Assembly: GCA_034440155.1 (NCBI GenBank)
Contig: JAWXBN010000051.1
Location: forward strand, 1-34,207
Direction of reading: 5' to 3'
Origin: Verrucomicrobiota bacterium
GTDB lineage: Bacteria > Verrucomicrobiota > Verrucomicrobiia > JAWXBN01
Length of the DNA stretch: 34,207 nucleotides
Both the position numbers and the translations under genes were made by a program. Under the pieces are notes generated by a model that did no database searches, was not told the origin of the DNA, and was given only the letters and a program-made list of their open reading frames with translations. Shown piece by piece: positions 7,511 to 15,635 of the stretch (positions are counted from its first letter, which is position 1; each line of letters begins with the position of its first letter).

Positions 7511-7647
7511 TACGGGAAAAAAGTTACCGCAGATCGGCGCGGATTTACACAGCTTTTTTATAGGGAATTTTCTTTTTACCTCGCAGCAAATTGCTCGAGG
7601 TCGGGAAAAAAGCTCCCGTTTTTAAGCTCTTCTCCCCCCCCTGTTTT
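7511..7647. other. Intergenic region between olsA end and fdhD start
   Basis: It is short of genes but contains a strong stem-loop carrying the iterated nonamer (see 7578-7601) and several A/T tracts. No promoter for fdhD could be picked out with confidence. Confidence 0.5.
7578..7601. repeat. Stem-loop centred on GCAAATTGC
   Basis: ACCTCG (7578-7583) pairs with CGAGGT (7596-7601), and the loop AGCAAATTGCT (7585-7595) can itself pair, leaving one bulged C. It gives about 11 paired bases. It is not followed by a T-tract on either strand, so it is not a standard terminator. Confidence 0.7.
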
Positions 7648-8433
7648 TTATACGGAGATAGCAGTAGTCTGTTGCTCGTTAGCGGGCAGGGGCAACTCGG
7701 GGTGGAGACTGCGGTGTAAACGGGAGACTTCATTATGCAGGTTTTGGGTGGTATGTTTCCGGCTGGAGTGAAAGAGCATGGGAGCGGAAAAACGGACATT
7801 CACTTCCATGGCAGGGGTGCCGAGCATCCGCCAGAGATGGGGGAGCAGGAGGTCGTTACCGGCATAACTGGCCCGGGCATTGTCCTGATAGGCGATGGCC
7901 GCCGCTGTGACAGGGTTCTGCCCCTCACAAATGGATTCAATCAAGGGTGAACGGAAGGGGAGCACTTCTTGGCCGCGGGATGATGTGCCTTCCGGGAAAA
8001 AGGCCACTTGTAATCCTGCTCCGAGCAAATGGCGTATCTCGGCGATGACCCGTGCGACATCACCGCGTTGCTCCCGTTTAATATAGAGTATGCCCCCGTG
8101 GGTCGCTAGCCATCCGAAAAACGGCCAGCGGGCGATATCCGCTTTCCCGACAAAAACAAAAGGGCATAATGAATAGAGGACAAAGATATCGAGGTATCCG
8201 AGGTGATTACTGACGAGGCAACCCTTTTTCGGGCAGGCCCCAAAAACATTGATTTTCAGACCGAAAATATTCACGAGTTTACCCGCGACCCGCGAGCCCC
8301 AGGCGATTTGCGCGGCTTTTATTTTGACCGGATCATCCGATCGAGATTTTGAGATGAGTACATACTCCAAGGCACTGCTACCCAGTACCCAGGCCAGCCG
8401 GATTAATCTAATGCATGCACGTGGAAAATTCAT
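7648..8433 (-). CDS. olsA: 1-acyl-glycerol-3-phosphate acyltransferase-like protein, probable OlsA
   Basis: The 261-residue protein has the PlsC acyltransferase blocks: the catalytic NHxxxxD (NHLGYLD, 76-82), 'GGILYIKR' and FPEGTSS (146-152), plus a hydrophobic N-terminal segment that suggests membrane association. PlsC-type enzymes transfer an acyl chain to a lysophospholipid, and the OlsA members acylate lyso-ornithine lipid. Its start overlaps the stop of the OlsB-like gene by 4 bases (ATGA), so the pair is translationally coupled and very likely makes ornithine lipid, a phosphorus-free membrane lipid. The assignment to OlsA rather than a generic PlsC rests on this context. Confidence 0.82.
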   Translation of the reverse strand: MNFPRACIRLIRLAWVLGSSALEYVLISKSRSDDPVKIKAAQIAWGSRVAGKLVNIFGLKINVFGACPKKGCLVSNHLGYLDIFVLYSLCPFVFVGKADIARWPFFGWLATHGGILYIKREQRGDVARVIAEIRHLLGAGLQVAFFPEGTSSRGQEVLPFRSPLIESICEGQNPVTAAAIAYQDNARASYAGNDLLLPHLWRMLGTPAMEVNVRFSAPMLFHSSRKHTTQNLHNEVSRLHRSLHPELPLPANEQQTTAISV

Positions 8434-9341
8434 AGGGATGTCATACCCTGATCGTCCCTTTGAAGGCTGGCTGAATCTTCTAATCCTAATAACTTCAGCA
8501 AATGAGCGTGTGAGATTTTGTGGAGGTCGAGGACTGTCAGGAAGTCGATGGTTTTAAATTCCGCATCAAAGGCCGGGGGACTACAGATTTTTGCGCCGAG
8601 GTGCAGGTAAGCTTGCATGAGTTTCGGGGTTTTCGGGGCATTGGTTTTCCCCTTTGCTAAGAGACGGCAATCCAGATGTCGCAAGGGAACCGTCGGGAAA
8701 TCAGGAGACAAAAGATTCTCCCGGGCGAAGACCTCAAAAAGGGCGACTCCTTCCGCAGGGGTTTGGGAAGTCAAGGAACTGCACCCCGCAAGATAACGGA
8801 CTCCGGCAGAAAATGCGTAATGGGCGATCCCACGCCAGAGCAGGCTGATGACGAGCAAATTGCGCGCATGCCGGGCCACACAAGCACGGCCCAGCTCGAT
8901 AAATTCAAAACGCACAGGCTCAAAAACGGAGAATTCAAACTCCCGTTCACAGTAGTATCCCCGGTTACAAAGGGCCTGCGCCCCCGACTGCATCCGGTAA
9001 GTGCCGACGATCTGGCCGGAGTGGATTTCCTCGACGATTAAATGCTGGCAGACCGCGTCAAATTCATCCTCGTCCCGGCCCGTGGCGTGCGCGGTATCGA
9101 GACCTTCCTTGAGTTCGACATTAAATATCTGGTACCGGAGTTTCTGGGCTTTTTTGATATCATCCGCATTCATGGCGAAACGCACCCGGAACCCGCCCTT
9201 TGTGCTGGTCCAATCTGCCAACGGGATCGTTCCTCCCCCGGCAATTTTCAACGGGATTTCCGGCCTAGAGACTTTTGAAAGGATATGTGTCTGCACAGTC
9301 CCTACAAAAAGGCAGGAACCAGAAAAAGAACAGTGACACAT
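8430..9341 (-). CDS. olsB: L-ornithine N-alpha-acyltransferase-like protein, probable OlsB
   Basis: The 303-residue protein fits the OlsB / hemolysin-like GNAT acyltransferase family: 'QKLRYQIFNVE', 'DEDEFDAVCQHLIVEE', 'GQIVGTYRMQ', 'FIELGRACV' and 'YLAGCSSL' occur in the family order. OlsB attaches a 3-hydroxyacyl group from acyl carrier protein to ornithine to give lyso-ornithine lipid, the substrate for OlsA encoded immediately downstream with a 4-base overlap. About 45 residues precede the conserved domain and contain several Cys; no better in-frame ATG exists, but this N-terminus is uncertain. The ATG overlaps a TGACAC inverted repeat that may be an operator. Confidence 0.83.
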   Translation of the reverse strand: MCHCSFSGSCLFVGTVQTHILSKVSRPEIPLKIAGGGTIPLADWTSTKGGFRVRFAMNADDIKKAQKLRYQIFNVELKEGLDTAHATGRDEDEFDAVCQHLIVEEIHSGQIVGTYRMQSGAQALCNRGYYCEREFEFSVFEPVRFEFIELGRACVARHARNLLVISLLWRGIAHYAFSAGVRYLAGCSSLTSQTPAEGVALFEVFARENLLSPDFPTVPLRHLDCRLLAKGKTNAPKTPKLMQAYLHLGAKICSPPAFDAEFKTIDFLTVLDLHKISHAHLLKLLGLEDSASLQRDDQGMTSL

Positions 9342-9370
9342 TGTAACGTGTACGTGTCAGATTTGTGACA
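9334..9370. promoter_or_regulatory. TGACAC inverted repeats over the olsB start
   Basis: TGACAC (9334-9339) and GTGTCA (9354-9359) form an inverted repeat with 14 bases between. A third half-site, TGACA at 9366-9370, is inverted relative to the second. The array overlaps the start codon and upstream flank of olsB, where a repressor could act. The binding protein is unknown. Confidence 0.35.
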
Positions 9371-9684
9371 AAAAAAAGTCCTTCCTCACGGACCCGTCGT
9401 GCCGACCGCGAAAGTTTTTATAACTGGCAAAGGCACACAGCAGGACAGTGTGAGATCGAGGAAAATACCAATGCCCTTGGCCTGACTTTGTGTAGGGCAA
9501 GCGGCCCTGCTTACCACGGGCCAGAGAGTTTCACAGCACACATCCGGCATTCGGCAACCGGGCCGGTCGCCCTACACAAAATGAGTTTGGTCAGCCCTAT
9601 TCCGAAACATCACCCTCTTCCCCCCCCGGCGTTGTTCAACACTGAATACAAGAACCTCTGGTTTTCTGTAGGCTGGGAACTGTT
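9342..9684. other. Gene-free interval at the left edge of the nitrate island
   Basis: This 340-base interval holds the upstream flank of olsB and one copy of the 86-bp repeat element. A 107-codon open frame on the plus strand (9365-9688) reads through the repeat and has no recognisable domain, so I do not call it a gene. Confidence 0.6.
9491..9576 (+). mobile_element. 86-bp inverted-repeat element, copy 1 (MITE/REP-like)
   Basis: It begins TGTAGGGC and ends GCCCTACA. In this copy the perfect terminal inverted repeat extends outward to 12 bases, TTTGTGTAGGGC (9487-9498) against GCCCTACACAAA (9569-9580). The whole 86 bases recur at 26033-26118 in the same orientation with a single difference (G at 9561, A at 26103). 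Short, non-coding, with terminal inverted repeats and near-identical copies, it fits a miniature transposable or REP-like element. Confidence 0.8.
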
Positions 9685-10590
9685 TTAATGGAATTCTTCG
9701 GCAGCAGTACGGCAAAGGCCTACAAAAGTTTCCTCGGCCAAGCTCAGAGAATGGGTACGACGGTGGATAATGCCCCACTGCCTCCTTAATTTTTTTGAGC
9801 CAAATGAGATTCCGACGAGCGAACCTTCGTCAATCTCATCGCGGGCTACCCAAGCCGGCATGATTCCAATCCCTAATCCGATTTTGACCATTTCTTTAAT
9901 GGCTTCCATACTCCCCATATCGATGGCCAGCCGCAGTGAGACCCCAAGGCCTGAAAAATAGTGTTCGATCATTTTAAAGGTAGAGCTGTTCTTGGTATAG
10001 ATAATCAAGTTCTGCATTTTGACATCGCTCAGAGGGGCTTGTTTTAACTTTGCCCATGGATGGAGGGGATCCACGACAAAGATAAGTTCATCTGAAAATA
10101 GCGCCTTAAAAATCAGCCCGAGATCATCCTGAGGGCGTAAGGTAATCGCCAGATTAACGTCTTGATTAATGACATCGTCTATTGCCTGATGGGTGTCTGA
10201 GGTCCTAATATCGATCTTACAACGGGGGAAACTTTCTTTGAATTCGCGAAAAACCGAAGGCAGTAAGTGCTGACAAATGGTGATGGGACTTGTCAGGCGT
10301 AAGCGACCGACACCCCATAAGCCCAAGTTTTTAATCTCGCTACGGGCAGTATCCATATCATTGAATATGCGTTTGGCGGTCACTTCGAGTTGTTCCCCGG
10401 CCTGGGTCAGGCGTACGCTCTTGCCTTCACGCTCGAATAACCGGCATTCCAAATCGCTTTCTAGCAATTTGATTGAATGGCTAATGGCGGGCTGGGATAG
10501 ATTGAGGATTCTGGCCGCCGCCGTAAAGCTCCCCTCCCGGGCCACCGCAAGGAATGCAGAGAGATGGAAACTGTTTAGGGGAATATTCAT
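9685..10590 (-). CDS. LysR-family regulator divergent from the nitrate genes
   Basis: The 301-residue protein has a LysR helix-turn-helix (about residues 4-63; 'GSFTAAARILNLSQPAISHSIKLLE') followed by a typical inducer-binding domain. It is transcribed away from the nitrate genes with only 93 bases between the two starts, the usual arrangement of a LysR protein and the operon it controls. By analogy with NtcB of cyanobacteria or Cbl/NasR-type controls it may activate nitrate assimilation in response to nitrate or nitrogen status. That role is inferred from position, since LysR sequences do not reveal their ligand. No exact copy of the GCAAWTTGC motif lies in this gene; a one-mismatch copy occurs near 10464. 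Confidence 0.88.
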   Translation of the reverse strand: MNIPLNSFHLSAFLAVAREGSFTAAARILNLSQPAISHSIKLLESDLECRLFEREGKSVRLTQAGEQLEVTAKRIFNDMDTARSEIKNLGLWGVGRLRLTSPITICQHLLPSVFREFKESFPRCKIDIRTSDTHQAIDDVINQDVNLAITLRPQDDLGLIFKALFSDELIFVVDPLHPWAKLKQAPLSDVKMQNLIIYTKNSSTFKMIEHYFSGLGVSLRLAIDMGSMEAIKEMVKIGLGIGIMPAWVARDEIDEGSLVGISFGSKKLRRQWGIIHRRTHSLSLAEETFVGLCRTAAEEFH

Positions 10591-10683
10591 CTATAAATAT
10601 TATTTATCATAACTATAATTATAATCCATAGAAATAATGACATAAAAACGCCATGTGGTATCATATCTGCTTTTTAAGCTGGC
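10591..10683. promoter_or_regulatory. Divergent promoter/operator of the nitrate island
   Basis: This 93-base gap between the LysR start and the first nitrate gene is very AT-rich, with nested ATAA/TTAT dyads at about 10598-10627 of the kind that LysR proteins (T-N11-A) bind. A TGG-N10-GC arrangement at 10656-10671 resembles the spacing of a sigma-54 promoter, but it would place transcription start almost on the ATG, so I do not call it. Divergent promoters are inferred. Confidence 0.55.
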
Positions 10684-11778
10684 ATGAAATGGACAAGCAA
10701 AGTGCATAAAAAATTACAACCTGATCATGCGATTTTGAGGTTGGGTTATGTCTCGCTCCTGGATAGTGCCCCCATTGTGATCGGTAAAGAGCTTGGATTT
10801 TTCGATAAAGAGGGACTGAGAGTGAAGATCAGTAAAGTACTGGGATGGGCGTCTGTCAGGGATAAAATCATCTACTCAGAATTAGATGCATCACAAGCCG
10901 TGGTTGGATTGCCTTTCGCGGTGAGCCTCGGCCTGGGGTGCCCCGTTCGTCCCTGTATCACTCCCATGATCCTGAATCTCCACGGTAACTCTATTACATT
11001 ATCTGAAAAAATCGCCAACAACGGAGTCTTTGACGCCCGGTCATTAGGAGAATGGAAATCCACCGTCCATAAGAAACTTGTTTTCGGCGTGGTATCAAAG
11101 GTCTCCACACACTATTTTTTAATGAAGGAATTTCTTTTGATGGCCGGCTTAGAAGAAATGCGGGATTATGAACTGGTCGTGATTCCCCCCCCGCTGGTCT
11201 GTGCAAACCTCGAGTCAGGAACAATCGATGGATTTTGTGTAGGAGAGCCTTGGAACTCCATTGCAGCAAAAAAGAAATCCGGACGGATCATTGCCCGGAG
11301 TGCTGATTTGTCCCCCGGACATCCCGAAAAAGTCCTGATGATGACAGAGGAATTTGCACACAAACGGCATGATGAAGTGATTTTATTAAACAGAGCCCTC
11401 TTGAATGCTTGTGAATACTGCGAGGAAAATTCCGAGCTAGTAGCCGAAATAATGGCACGCAAAGAATATCTCAATATCCCAGCAGCTTTACTTTTTGATT
11501 GTTTACGCGGGAAATCTTTTGAAGCCATCCCCTCTCAGCAACTTTCCAGCATACTAAATCCATTTATTTTCCGACGCTTTGATGCCAACCGCCCGTCTTG
11601 GGCCAAAGAAGATTGGATCCTCCAACGAATGGTAGCCCAAGGCATGGCGTCTGAACAATTCCGCCGCTCGGAACGTATCCAACGGGTCATTTTTCGTGAA
11701 GACATCTTTGATGCATCGACAGCTCTCACGCAGAAAAAAACCTCATCCACACCTTTAGCATTATCAATCAAACACTAA
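10684..11778 (+). CDS. Cytoplasmic NrtA/NasS-like nitrate-binding protein (no signal peptide)
   Basis: This 364-residue protein belongs to the NrtA/CmpA/NasS solute-binding family: 'LRLGYVSLLDSAPIVIGKELGFFDKEGL', 'WASVRDKI', 'PPPLVCANLESGTIDGFCVGEPWN' and 'HPEKVLMMTEEF' all have counterparts in the exported NrtA encoded next (11794). It has no signal peptide, lipobox or twin-arginine motif, so it should stay in the cytoplasm. Two roles fit: a NasS-type nitrate sensor, or a detached version of the regulatory NrtA-like domain that cyanobacterial NrtC carries at its C-terminus and which the NrtC-like ATPase here lacks. No NasT-type ANTAR protein is encoded in the window. It is the first gene of the island, and its start has no clear ribosome binding site. 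Confidence 0.82.
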   Translation: MKWTSKVHKKLQPDHAILRLGYVSLLDSAPIVIGKELGFFDKEGLRVKISKVLGWASVRDKIIYSELDASQAVVGLPFAVSLGLGCPVRPCITPMILNLHGNSITLSEKIANNGVFDARSLGEWKSTVHKKLVFGVVSKVSTHYFLMKEFLLMAGLEEMRDYELVVIPPPLVCANLESGTIDGFCVGEPWNSIAAKKKSGRIIARSADLSPGHPEKVLMMTEEFAHKRHDEVILLNRALLNACEYCEENSELVAEIMARKEYLNIPAALLFDCLRGKSFEAIPSQQLSSILNPFIFRRFDANRPSWAKEDWILQRMVAQGMASEQFRRSERIQRVIFREDIFDASTALTQKKTSSTPLALSIKH

Positions 11779-11793
11779 ATACAGGAGCCCGCT

Positions 11794-13065
11794 ATGATTC
11801 ACACTGGAAAACCTCAAACATCACGCCGCCAATTCCTCTCTACGGGAGCTAAAATATTAACTGCTACCACGCTTTTATCCTCCCTGCCAAAGTCATGGGT
11901 CGGCAATGTTTATGCCGCGACCGACACACCAGAAGTGACTGATATAAAATTCGGCATTATTGCACTCACGGACTGTGCCCCATTTGTAATCGCCTTTGAG
12001 AAGGGGTTTTTCAAAAAATATGGAATTAATGCGACAATCACGAAGGGGGCGAGTTGGGCGGCCATCCGTGATAACCTTTGCAGCGGGGATATCCAGGCCA
12101 CCCATATGCTCTTGGGGATGCCACTAGCGTCCACAATGGGACTTGCCGGGAGCCCGAAAAAATCAATTGTTGTCCCGTGGATCATCAACCTCAATGGTCA
12201 AGGGATCACCCTAGATGCAAAATATAAATCACTGAATATCAAGAATGCCCTTGATTTAAAACCTATTGCTGCAAAAGCCACTGCCGAAGGCAAACCTTTG
12301 AGCTTTGCAATGACATTCCCCCCCGGCACCCATGCGATGTGGTTACGTTACTGGCTAGGTATGGGTGGGATTAACCCTGATAAAGATATCTCCCTGATTA
12401 CCGTTCCTCCGCCTCAGATGATAGCAAATATGAAGGTGGGCAAAATGGATGGCTTTTGTGTTGGTGAGCCTTGGAATGCCCGGGCGGTTACCGAGGGAAT
12501 CGGTTATACAGTGACCACCACCCAGAAAATCTGGCCTGACCATCCGGAAAAGGTATGTGCATTCACGGCGGAATTTGCCGCGAAGAACCCCAAAACAGTC
12601 AAGTCCGTCCTCAAAGCACTCCATGATGCCAGCGTCTGGTTAGATCAAGTCTCTAACCGCGCTGAAGCCTGCCAGATCATTAGTAAACCGTCCTATATCA
12701 ATTGTGATCCTGCAAGTATTTTAGGGAGGATTAATGGGGATTATGATTATGGCACGGGGGAAAAAGCAAAGGAAACCAATACCATGATTTTCTCGGACCG
12801 GAATACAAATTACCCGTCACAATCTTATGCAAAATGGTTTCTTTCCCAATACCGCAGATGGGGCCTGACGGAGGGGGCACCTGCCTATGATTTAATCTCG
12901 AAAGAAGTGATGCGTGGCGATTTGTGTGTCGAGGCAATGAAAGAAATCGGTGTCACAGTCACTCCGGATGACAACCAAGTCCTTAAACTAGTTGATTCAA
13001 CATTTAATCCTGCCGATCCGGAGGCCTATGCAAAGGGTTTCGCGATTAAAAACCTGAAAGGATAA
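11794..13065 (+). CDS. nrtA: Nitrate ABC transporter substrate-binding protein, Tat-exported
   Basis: The 423-residue protein begins with a twin-arginine signal (SRRQFL, residues 10-15, then a hydrophobic stretch and a 'VYAA' cleavage-like region). The mature part matches NrtA: 'IKFGIIALTDCAPFVIAFEKGFFKKYGI', 'GASWAAIRDNL', 'VPPPQMIANMKVGKMDGFCVGEPWN', 'WPDHPEKVCAFT' and a C-terminal region shared with CmpA/NrtA. It captures nitrate (or nitrite) in the periplasm for the permease encoded immediately after. Bicarbonate (CmpA) cannot be excluded from sequence alone, but the downstream nitrate and nitrite reductases make nitrate much more likely. AGGAG precedes the start; it follows the cytoplasmic homologue after a 15-base gap. 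Confidence 0.93.
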   Translation: MIHTGKPQTSRRQFLSTGAKILTATTLLSSLPKSWVGNVYAATDTPEVTDIKFGIIALTDCAPFVIAFEKGFFKKYGINATITKGASWAAIRDNLCSGDIQATHMLLGMPLASTMGLAGSPKKSIVVPWIINLNGQGITLDAKYKSLNIKNALDLKPIAAKATAEGKPLSFAMTFPPGTHAMWLRYWLGMGGINPDKDISLITVPPPQMIANMKVGKMDGFCVGEPWNARAVTEGIGYTVTTTQKIWPDHPEKVCAFTAEFAAKNPKTVKSVLKALHDASVWLDQVSNRAEACQIISKPSYINCDPASILGRINGDYDYGTGEKAKETNTMIFSDRNTNYPSQSYAKWFLSQYRRWGLTEGAPAYDLISKEVMRGDLCVEAMKEIGVTVTPDDNQVLKLVDSTFNPADPEAYAKGFAIKNLKG

Positions 13066-13070
13066 TTTAC

Positions 13071-13895
13071 ATGGAAACAACCCTGAAAACAAAAAAGGAA
13101 ATGTCTCCACAGCGAATCAAAATACATGTGGACTGGCCGTCCATCATCCTACCGGTACTGGGCTTACTTGCCGTTCTTCTCTTTTGGCAAATCAGCTCAA
13201 TAACTTGGGCCCAAAATCTCCCCGGACCGGTATCCACATGGCAGAAAAGTAAAGAACTCGTGATGGATCCATTTGCAAAACGGGGTGAAATGGATCAAGG
13301 GATCCTCCGGTTCACTTGGTATAGCCTCATCTTGGTGGGTAAAGGGTACGCCTTGGCACTTTTAATCGGCACACCCCTCGGGTTACTCTTGGGGCTTTCG
13401 TCCGTATTCACCAAGACCTTTGATCCCATCATCCAGATTCTTAAACCTATATCGCCCTTAGCATGGTTACCGCTGGGTCTGATTCTTTTTTTAAAAGCTG
13501 AACCCAGTGCGATATTTACCATTGCGATATGTTCCATGTGGCCAACAGTCCTGAATACAGCCATCGGTGTGCGCAATGTACCACAAGACTATCTGAATGT
13601 CGGTAAAGTGCTCAATCTTTCCCGTTTCAAAATGCTCTATAAAATAATCATCCCCTCGACACTCCCCTATATGTTTACGGGATTCCGACTCTCGTTAGGA
13701 ATAGCATGGCTGGTGATTGTCGCTGCTGAAATGTTAACCGGGGCCGCCGGTATCGGAGGATTCCTCTGGCAGGAATATAATGCCCTTATCTATGAACACA
13801 TCATTCTCTGTATCATCGTGATCGGACTAGTCGGATTTATCCTCGATCGGTTCATGGTGATTATTGAAAAGCAAGTAGAATACTTTCTGTCATAA
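13071..13895 (+). CDS. nrtB: Nitrate ABC transporter permease
   Basis: The 274-residue membrane protein has about six hydrophobic segments and a binding-protein-dependent transport inner membrane domain: 'GYALALLIGTPLGLLLGL', 'PISPLAWLPLGLILF' and the cytoplasmic coupling loop around 'LNVGKVLNLSRFKMLYKIIIPSTLPYMFTG'. It closely resembles NrtB. It forms the channel through which nitrate enters, driven by the two ATPases encoded next. It starts 5 bases after the nrtA stop, with an AAGGATA just upstream, and is followed by the first ATPase after an 11-base gap. Confidence 0.93.
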   Translation: METTLKTKKEMSPQRIKIHVDWPSIILPVLGLLAVLLFWQISSITWAQNLPGPVSTWQKSKELVMDPFAKRGEMDQGILRFTWYSLILVGKGYALALLIGTPLGLLLGLSSVFTKTFDPIIQILKPISPLAWLPLGLILFLKAEPSAIFTIAICSMWPTVLNTAIGVRNVPQDYLNVGKVLNLSRFKMLYKIIIPSTLPYMFTGFRLSLGIAWLVIVAAEMLTGAAGIGGFLWQEYNALIYEHIILCIIVIGLVGFILDRFMVIIEKQVEYFLS

Positions 13896-13906
13896 GGAAA
13901 CCAATC

Positions 13907-14773
13907 ATGCCCTTCCTCGAACTTAAAAACATTGAAAAGTCTTATGGTGACCGATCCATCCTTAAAGGAATAAACCTTTCCATGGAAGAAGGGGAATTCG
14001 TCTCCATCGTGGGGTATTCAGGAATGGGTAAGACAACACTGATCAGTATGATTGCGGGTCTGGTCACCCCTGACAAGGGAGAGGTTGTTTTTAAAGGAAA
14101 ACGGATTAATTCAACCAGCCTCGACCGGGTGATGATTTTTCAGAATTATTCACTCTTACCTTGGCTGACCGCGCAAAGGAATGTGGAGCTGGCTGTCGCC
14201 CAGGCATTTCCTTCATTATCAAGGAAAAGAATTGCAACAAAAGCAATCGTCGCCCTCGAAAAAGTCAAACTCGGGCACGCCCTATCCCGGAAGCCATGTG
14301 AACTCTCTGGAGGCATGAAACAGCGTGTTTCCCTCGCACGCGGGTTAGCAATGGAACCCCAGATTCTTTTGCTCGATGAGCCATTAGGGGCACTTGATGC
14401 GCTGACCCGGGCGGAATTACAAGATGAACTTGTCCGTATCCAGCAGGAAGACAAAAAAACATTATTAATGATCACTAATGATGTGGACGAGGGCATTATT
14501 TGTTCTGACCGGATCATCCCTCTTTCCGCCCTCCCCGGGGCGACCTTGGGTGAAGCAATCCCTGTCACCGTATCCCGGCCCCGAGACAGGAAACGACTCA
14601 ATCATGACCCTTCTTATCACAGGGATCGGAAAAAAGTCCTGCAATACCTGCTCTCACATGGCCCCCGTGATTTGAACCTGTCGAACGCCGCGCAAGCTCA
14701 TCAAAAACCAATAGGGATGGAGATGAGTGATCAAGAATCAAAAAATCTTCAATGCGGAGTGACCCACCTATGA
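13907..14773 (+). CDS. Nitrate ABC transporter ATP-binding protein, NrtC-like without the C-terminal domain
   Basis: A 288-residue ABC ATPase with Walker A GYSGMGKTT (36-44), signature LSGGMKQRV (133-141) and Walker B 'ILLLDEPLGALDA'. At the switch (H-loop) position it has Asn191 in 'MITNDVDEG' instead of His. After the ATPase fold comes a short tail with 'IPVTVSRPRDRKRLNHDP', similar to the linker of NrtC/CmpC. Cyanobacterial NrtC continues with an NrtA-like regulatory domain of about 400 residues, which is absent here. AAGGAAA precedes the ATG, and the stop overlaps the next start by 4 bases. With the second ATPase it probably forms a heterodimer; the altered H-loop suggests one degenerate ATP site. 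Confidence 0.88.
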   Translation: MPFLELKNIEKSYGDRSILKGINLSMEEGEFVSIVGYSGMGKTTLISMIAGLVTPDKGEVVFKGKRINSTSLDRVMIFQNYSLLPWLTAQRNVELAVAQAFPSLSRKRIATKAIVALEKVKLGHALSRKPCELSGGMKQRVSLARGLAMEPQILLLDEPLGALDALTRAELQDELVRIQQEDKKTLLMITNDVDEGIICSDRIIPLSALPGATLGEAIPVTVSRPRDRKRLNHDPSYHRDRKKVLQYLLSHGPRDLNLSNAAQAHQKPIGMEMSDQESKNLQCGVTHL

Positions 14774-15594
14774 TCCAAGACTGCTATGTCGATTTCAGCC
14801 GCCTCCACAAGGAATTTAATACTCGTAATGGTATCCTAACAGTGGTCAAAGACTTTAACTTAAAAATCCCGCGCGGGGAGTTTGTCACATTGATCGGCCA
14901 TTCCGGTTGTGGAAAAAGTACGGTACTCTCAATGTTGGCAGGCCTCGAGACAGTCACCTCAGGCGTGATCGTTATGGCCGGGAAAGAAGTCACCGGTCCA
15001 GGCCCAGACCGCGGGATTGTCTTCCAATCCCCATGCCTGCTTCCTTGGTTAAGTGTATTAAAAAACGTCACCCTAGGATTGGATGAGGTTTTCCCGTCAA
15101 AAACCAATCAGGAAAGAAAATCCATGGCCCGCCATTATCTGCAACTGGTGGGACTCGGGAATGATATTGATAAAGTCCCGTCCGAACTTTCTCAGGGCAT
15201 GCGCCAGCGTGTGTCTATCGCCAGGGCATTTTCTTTGAATCCAAAAATGCTCCTTTTAGATGAACCATTCGGGATGCTCGACGGGATTACGAGAATCGCG
15301 CTCCAGCAGGAATTGGTTCGTCTTTGGGAATCTGATAAAAAAACAGTCCTCATGGTGACCCATGATGTCGATGAGGCTGTTTTCCTCTCAGACCGGGTCG
15401 TGATGATGACGAATGGTCCTGAAGCTACTGTGGGAAAAATCCTGAAGGTCGATCTCCCTCGTCCGCGCCACCGGGCCGAAATCATGGATGATCCTCGATA
15501 CTATGAATTAAGGGGCGAATTACTCGATTTCCTTGAGTCCCCTCGTATCCATACCCCGGATGAAGTACCCACATTTTCATCGAATACAAAATAA
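14770..15594 (+). CDS. Nitrate ABC transporter ATP-binding protein, NrtD-like
   Basis: A 274-residue ABC ATPase with Walker A GHSGCGKST (43-51), signature LSQGMRQRV (140-148), Walker B 'MLLLDEPFGMLD' and an intact H-loop His198 in 'VTHDVDEAV'. The middle 'GPDRGIVFQSPCLLPWLSVLKNV' is typical of the nitrate/sulfonate/taurine ATPase group. The ATG at 14770 overlaps the previous stop (ATGA) and has GGAGTG upstream; an in-frame ATG at 14752 lies inside the preceding gene and is less likely. The signature has Gln in place of the usual second Gly. It powers nitrate import together with the NrtC-like protein. Confidence 0.9.
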   Translation: MIQDCYVDFSRLHKEFNTRNGILTVVKDFNLKIPRGEFVTLIGHSGCGKSTVLSMLAGLETVTSGVIVMAGKEVTGPGPDRGIVFQSPCLLPWLSVLKNVTLGLDEVFPSKTNQERKSMARHYLQLVGLGNDIDKVPSELSQGMRQRVSIARAFSLNPKMLLLDEPFGMLDGITRIALQQELVRLWESDKKTVLMVTHDVDEAVFLSDRVVMMTNGPEATVGKILKVDLPRPRHRAEIMDDPRYYELRGELLDFLESPRIHTPDEVPTFSSNTK

Positions 15595-15635
15595 TTACCA
15601 ATGAGTCCAACCCACCTAACAAGAAAGGAAGAGCT

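Noticed and set aside
9365-9688. A 107-codon open frame on the plus strand
   Set aside because: It reads through the 86-bp repeat element, has no recognisable domain, and overlaps the end of the LysR gene; it is probably chance.
10656-10671. A TGG-N10-GC pattern resembling a sigma-54 promoter
   Set aside because: The spacing fits but the hexamers match poorly, and transcription would start almost on the ATG.
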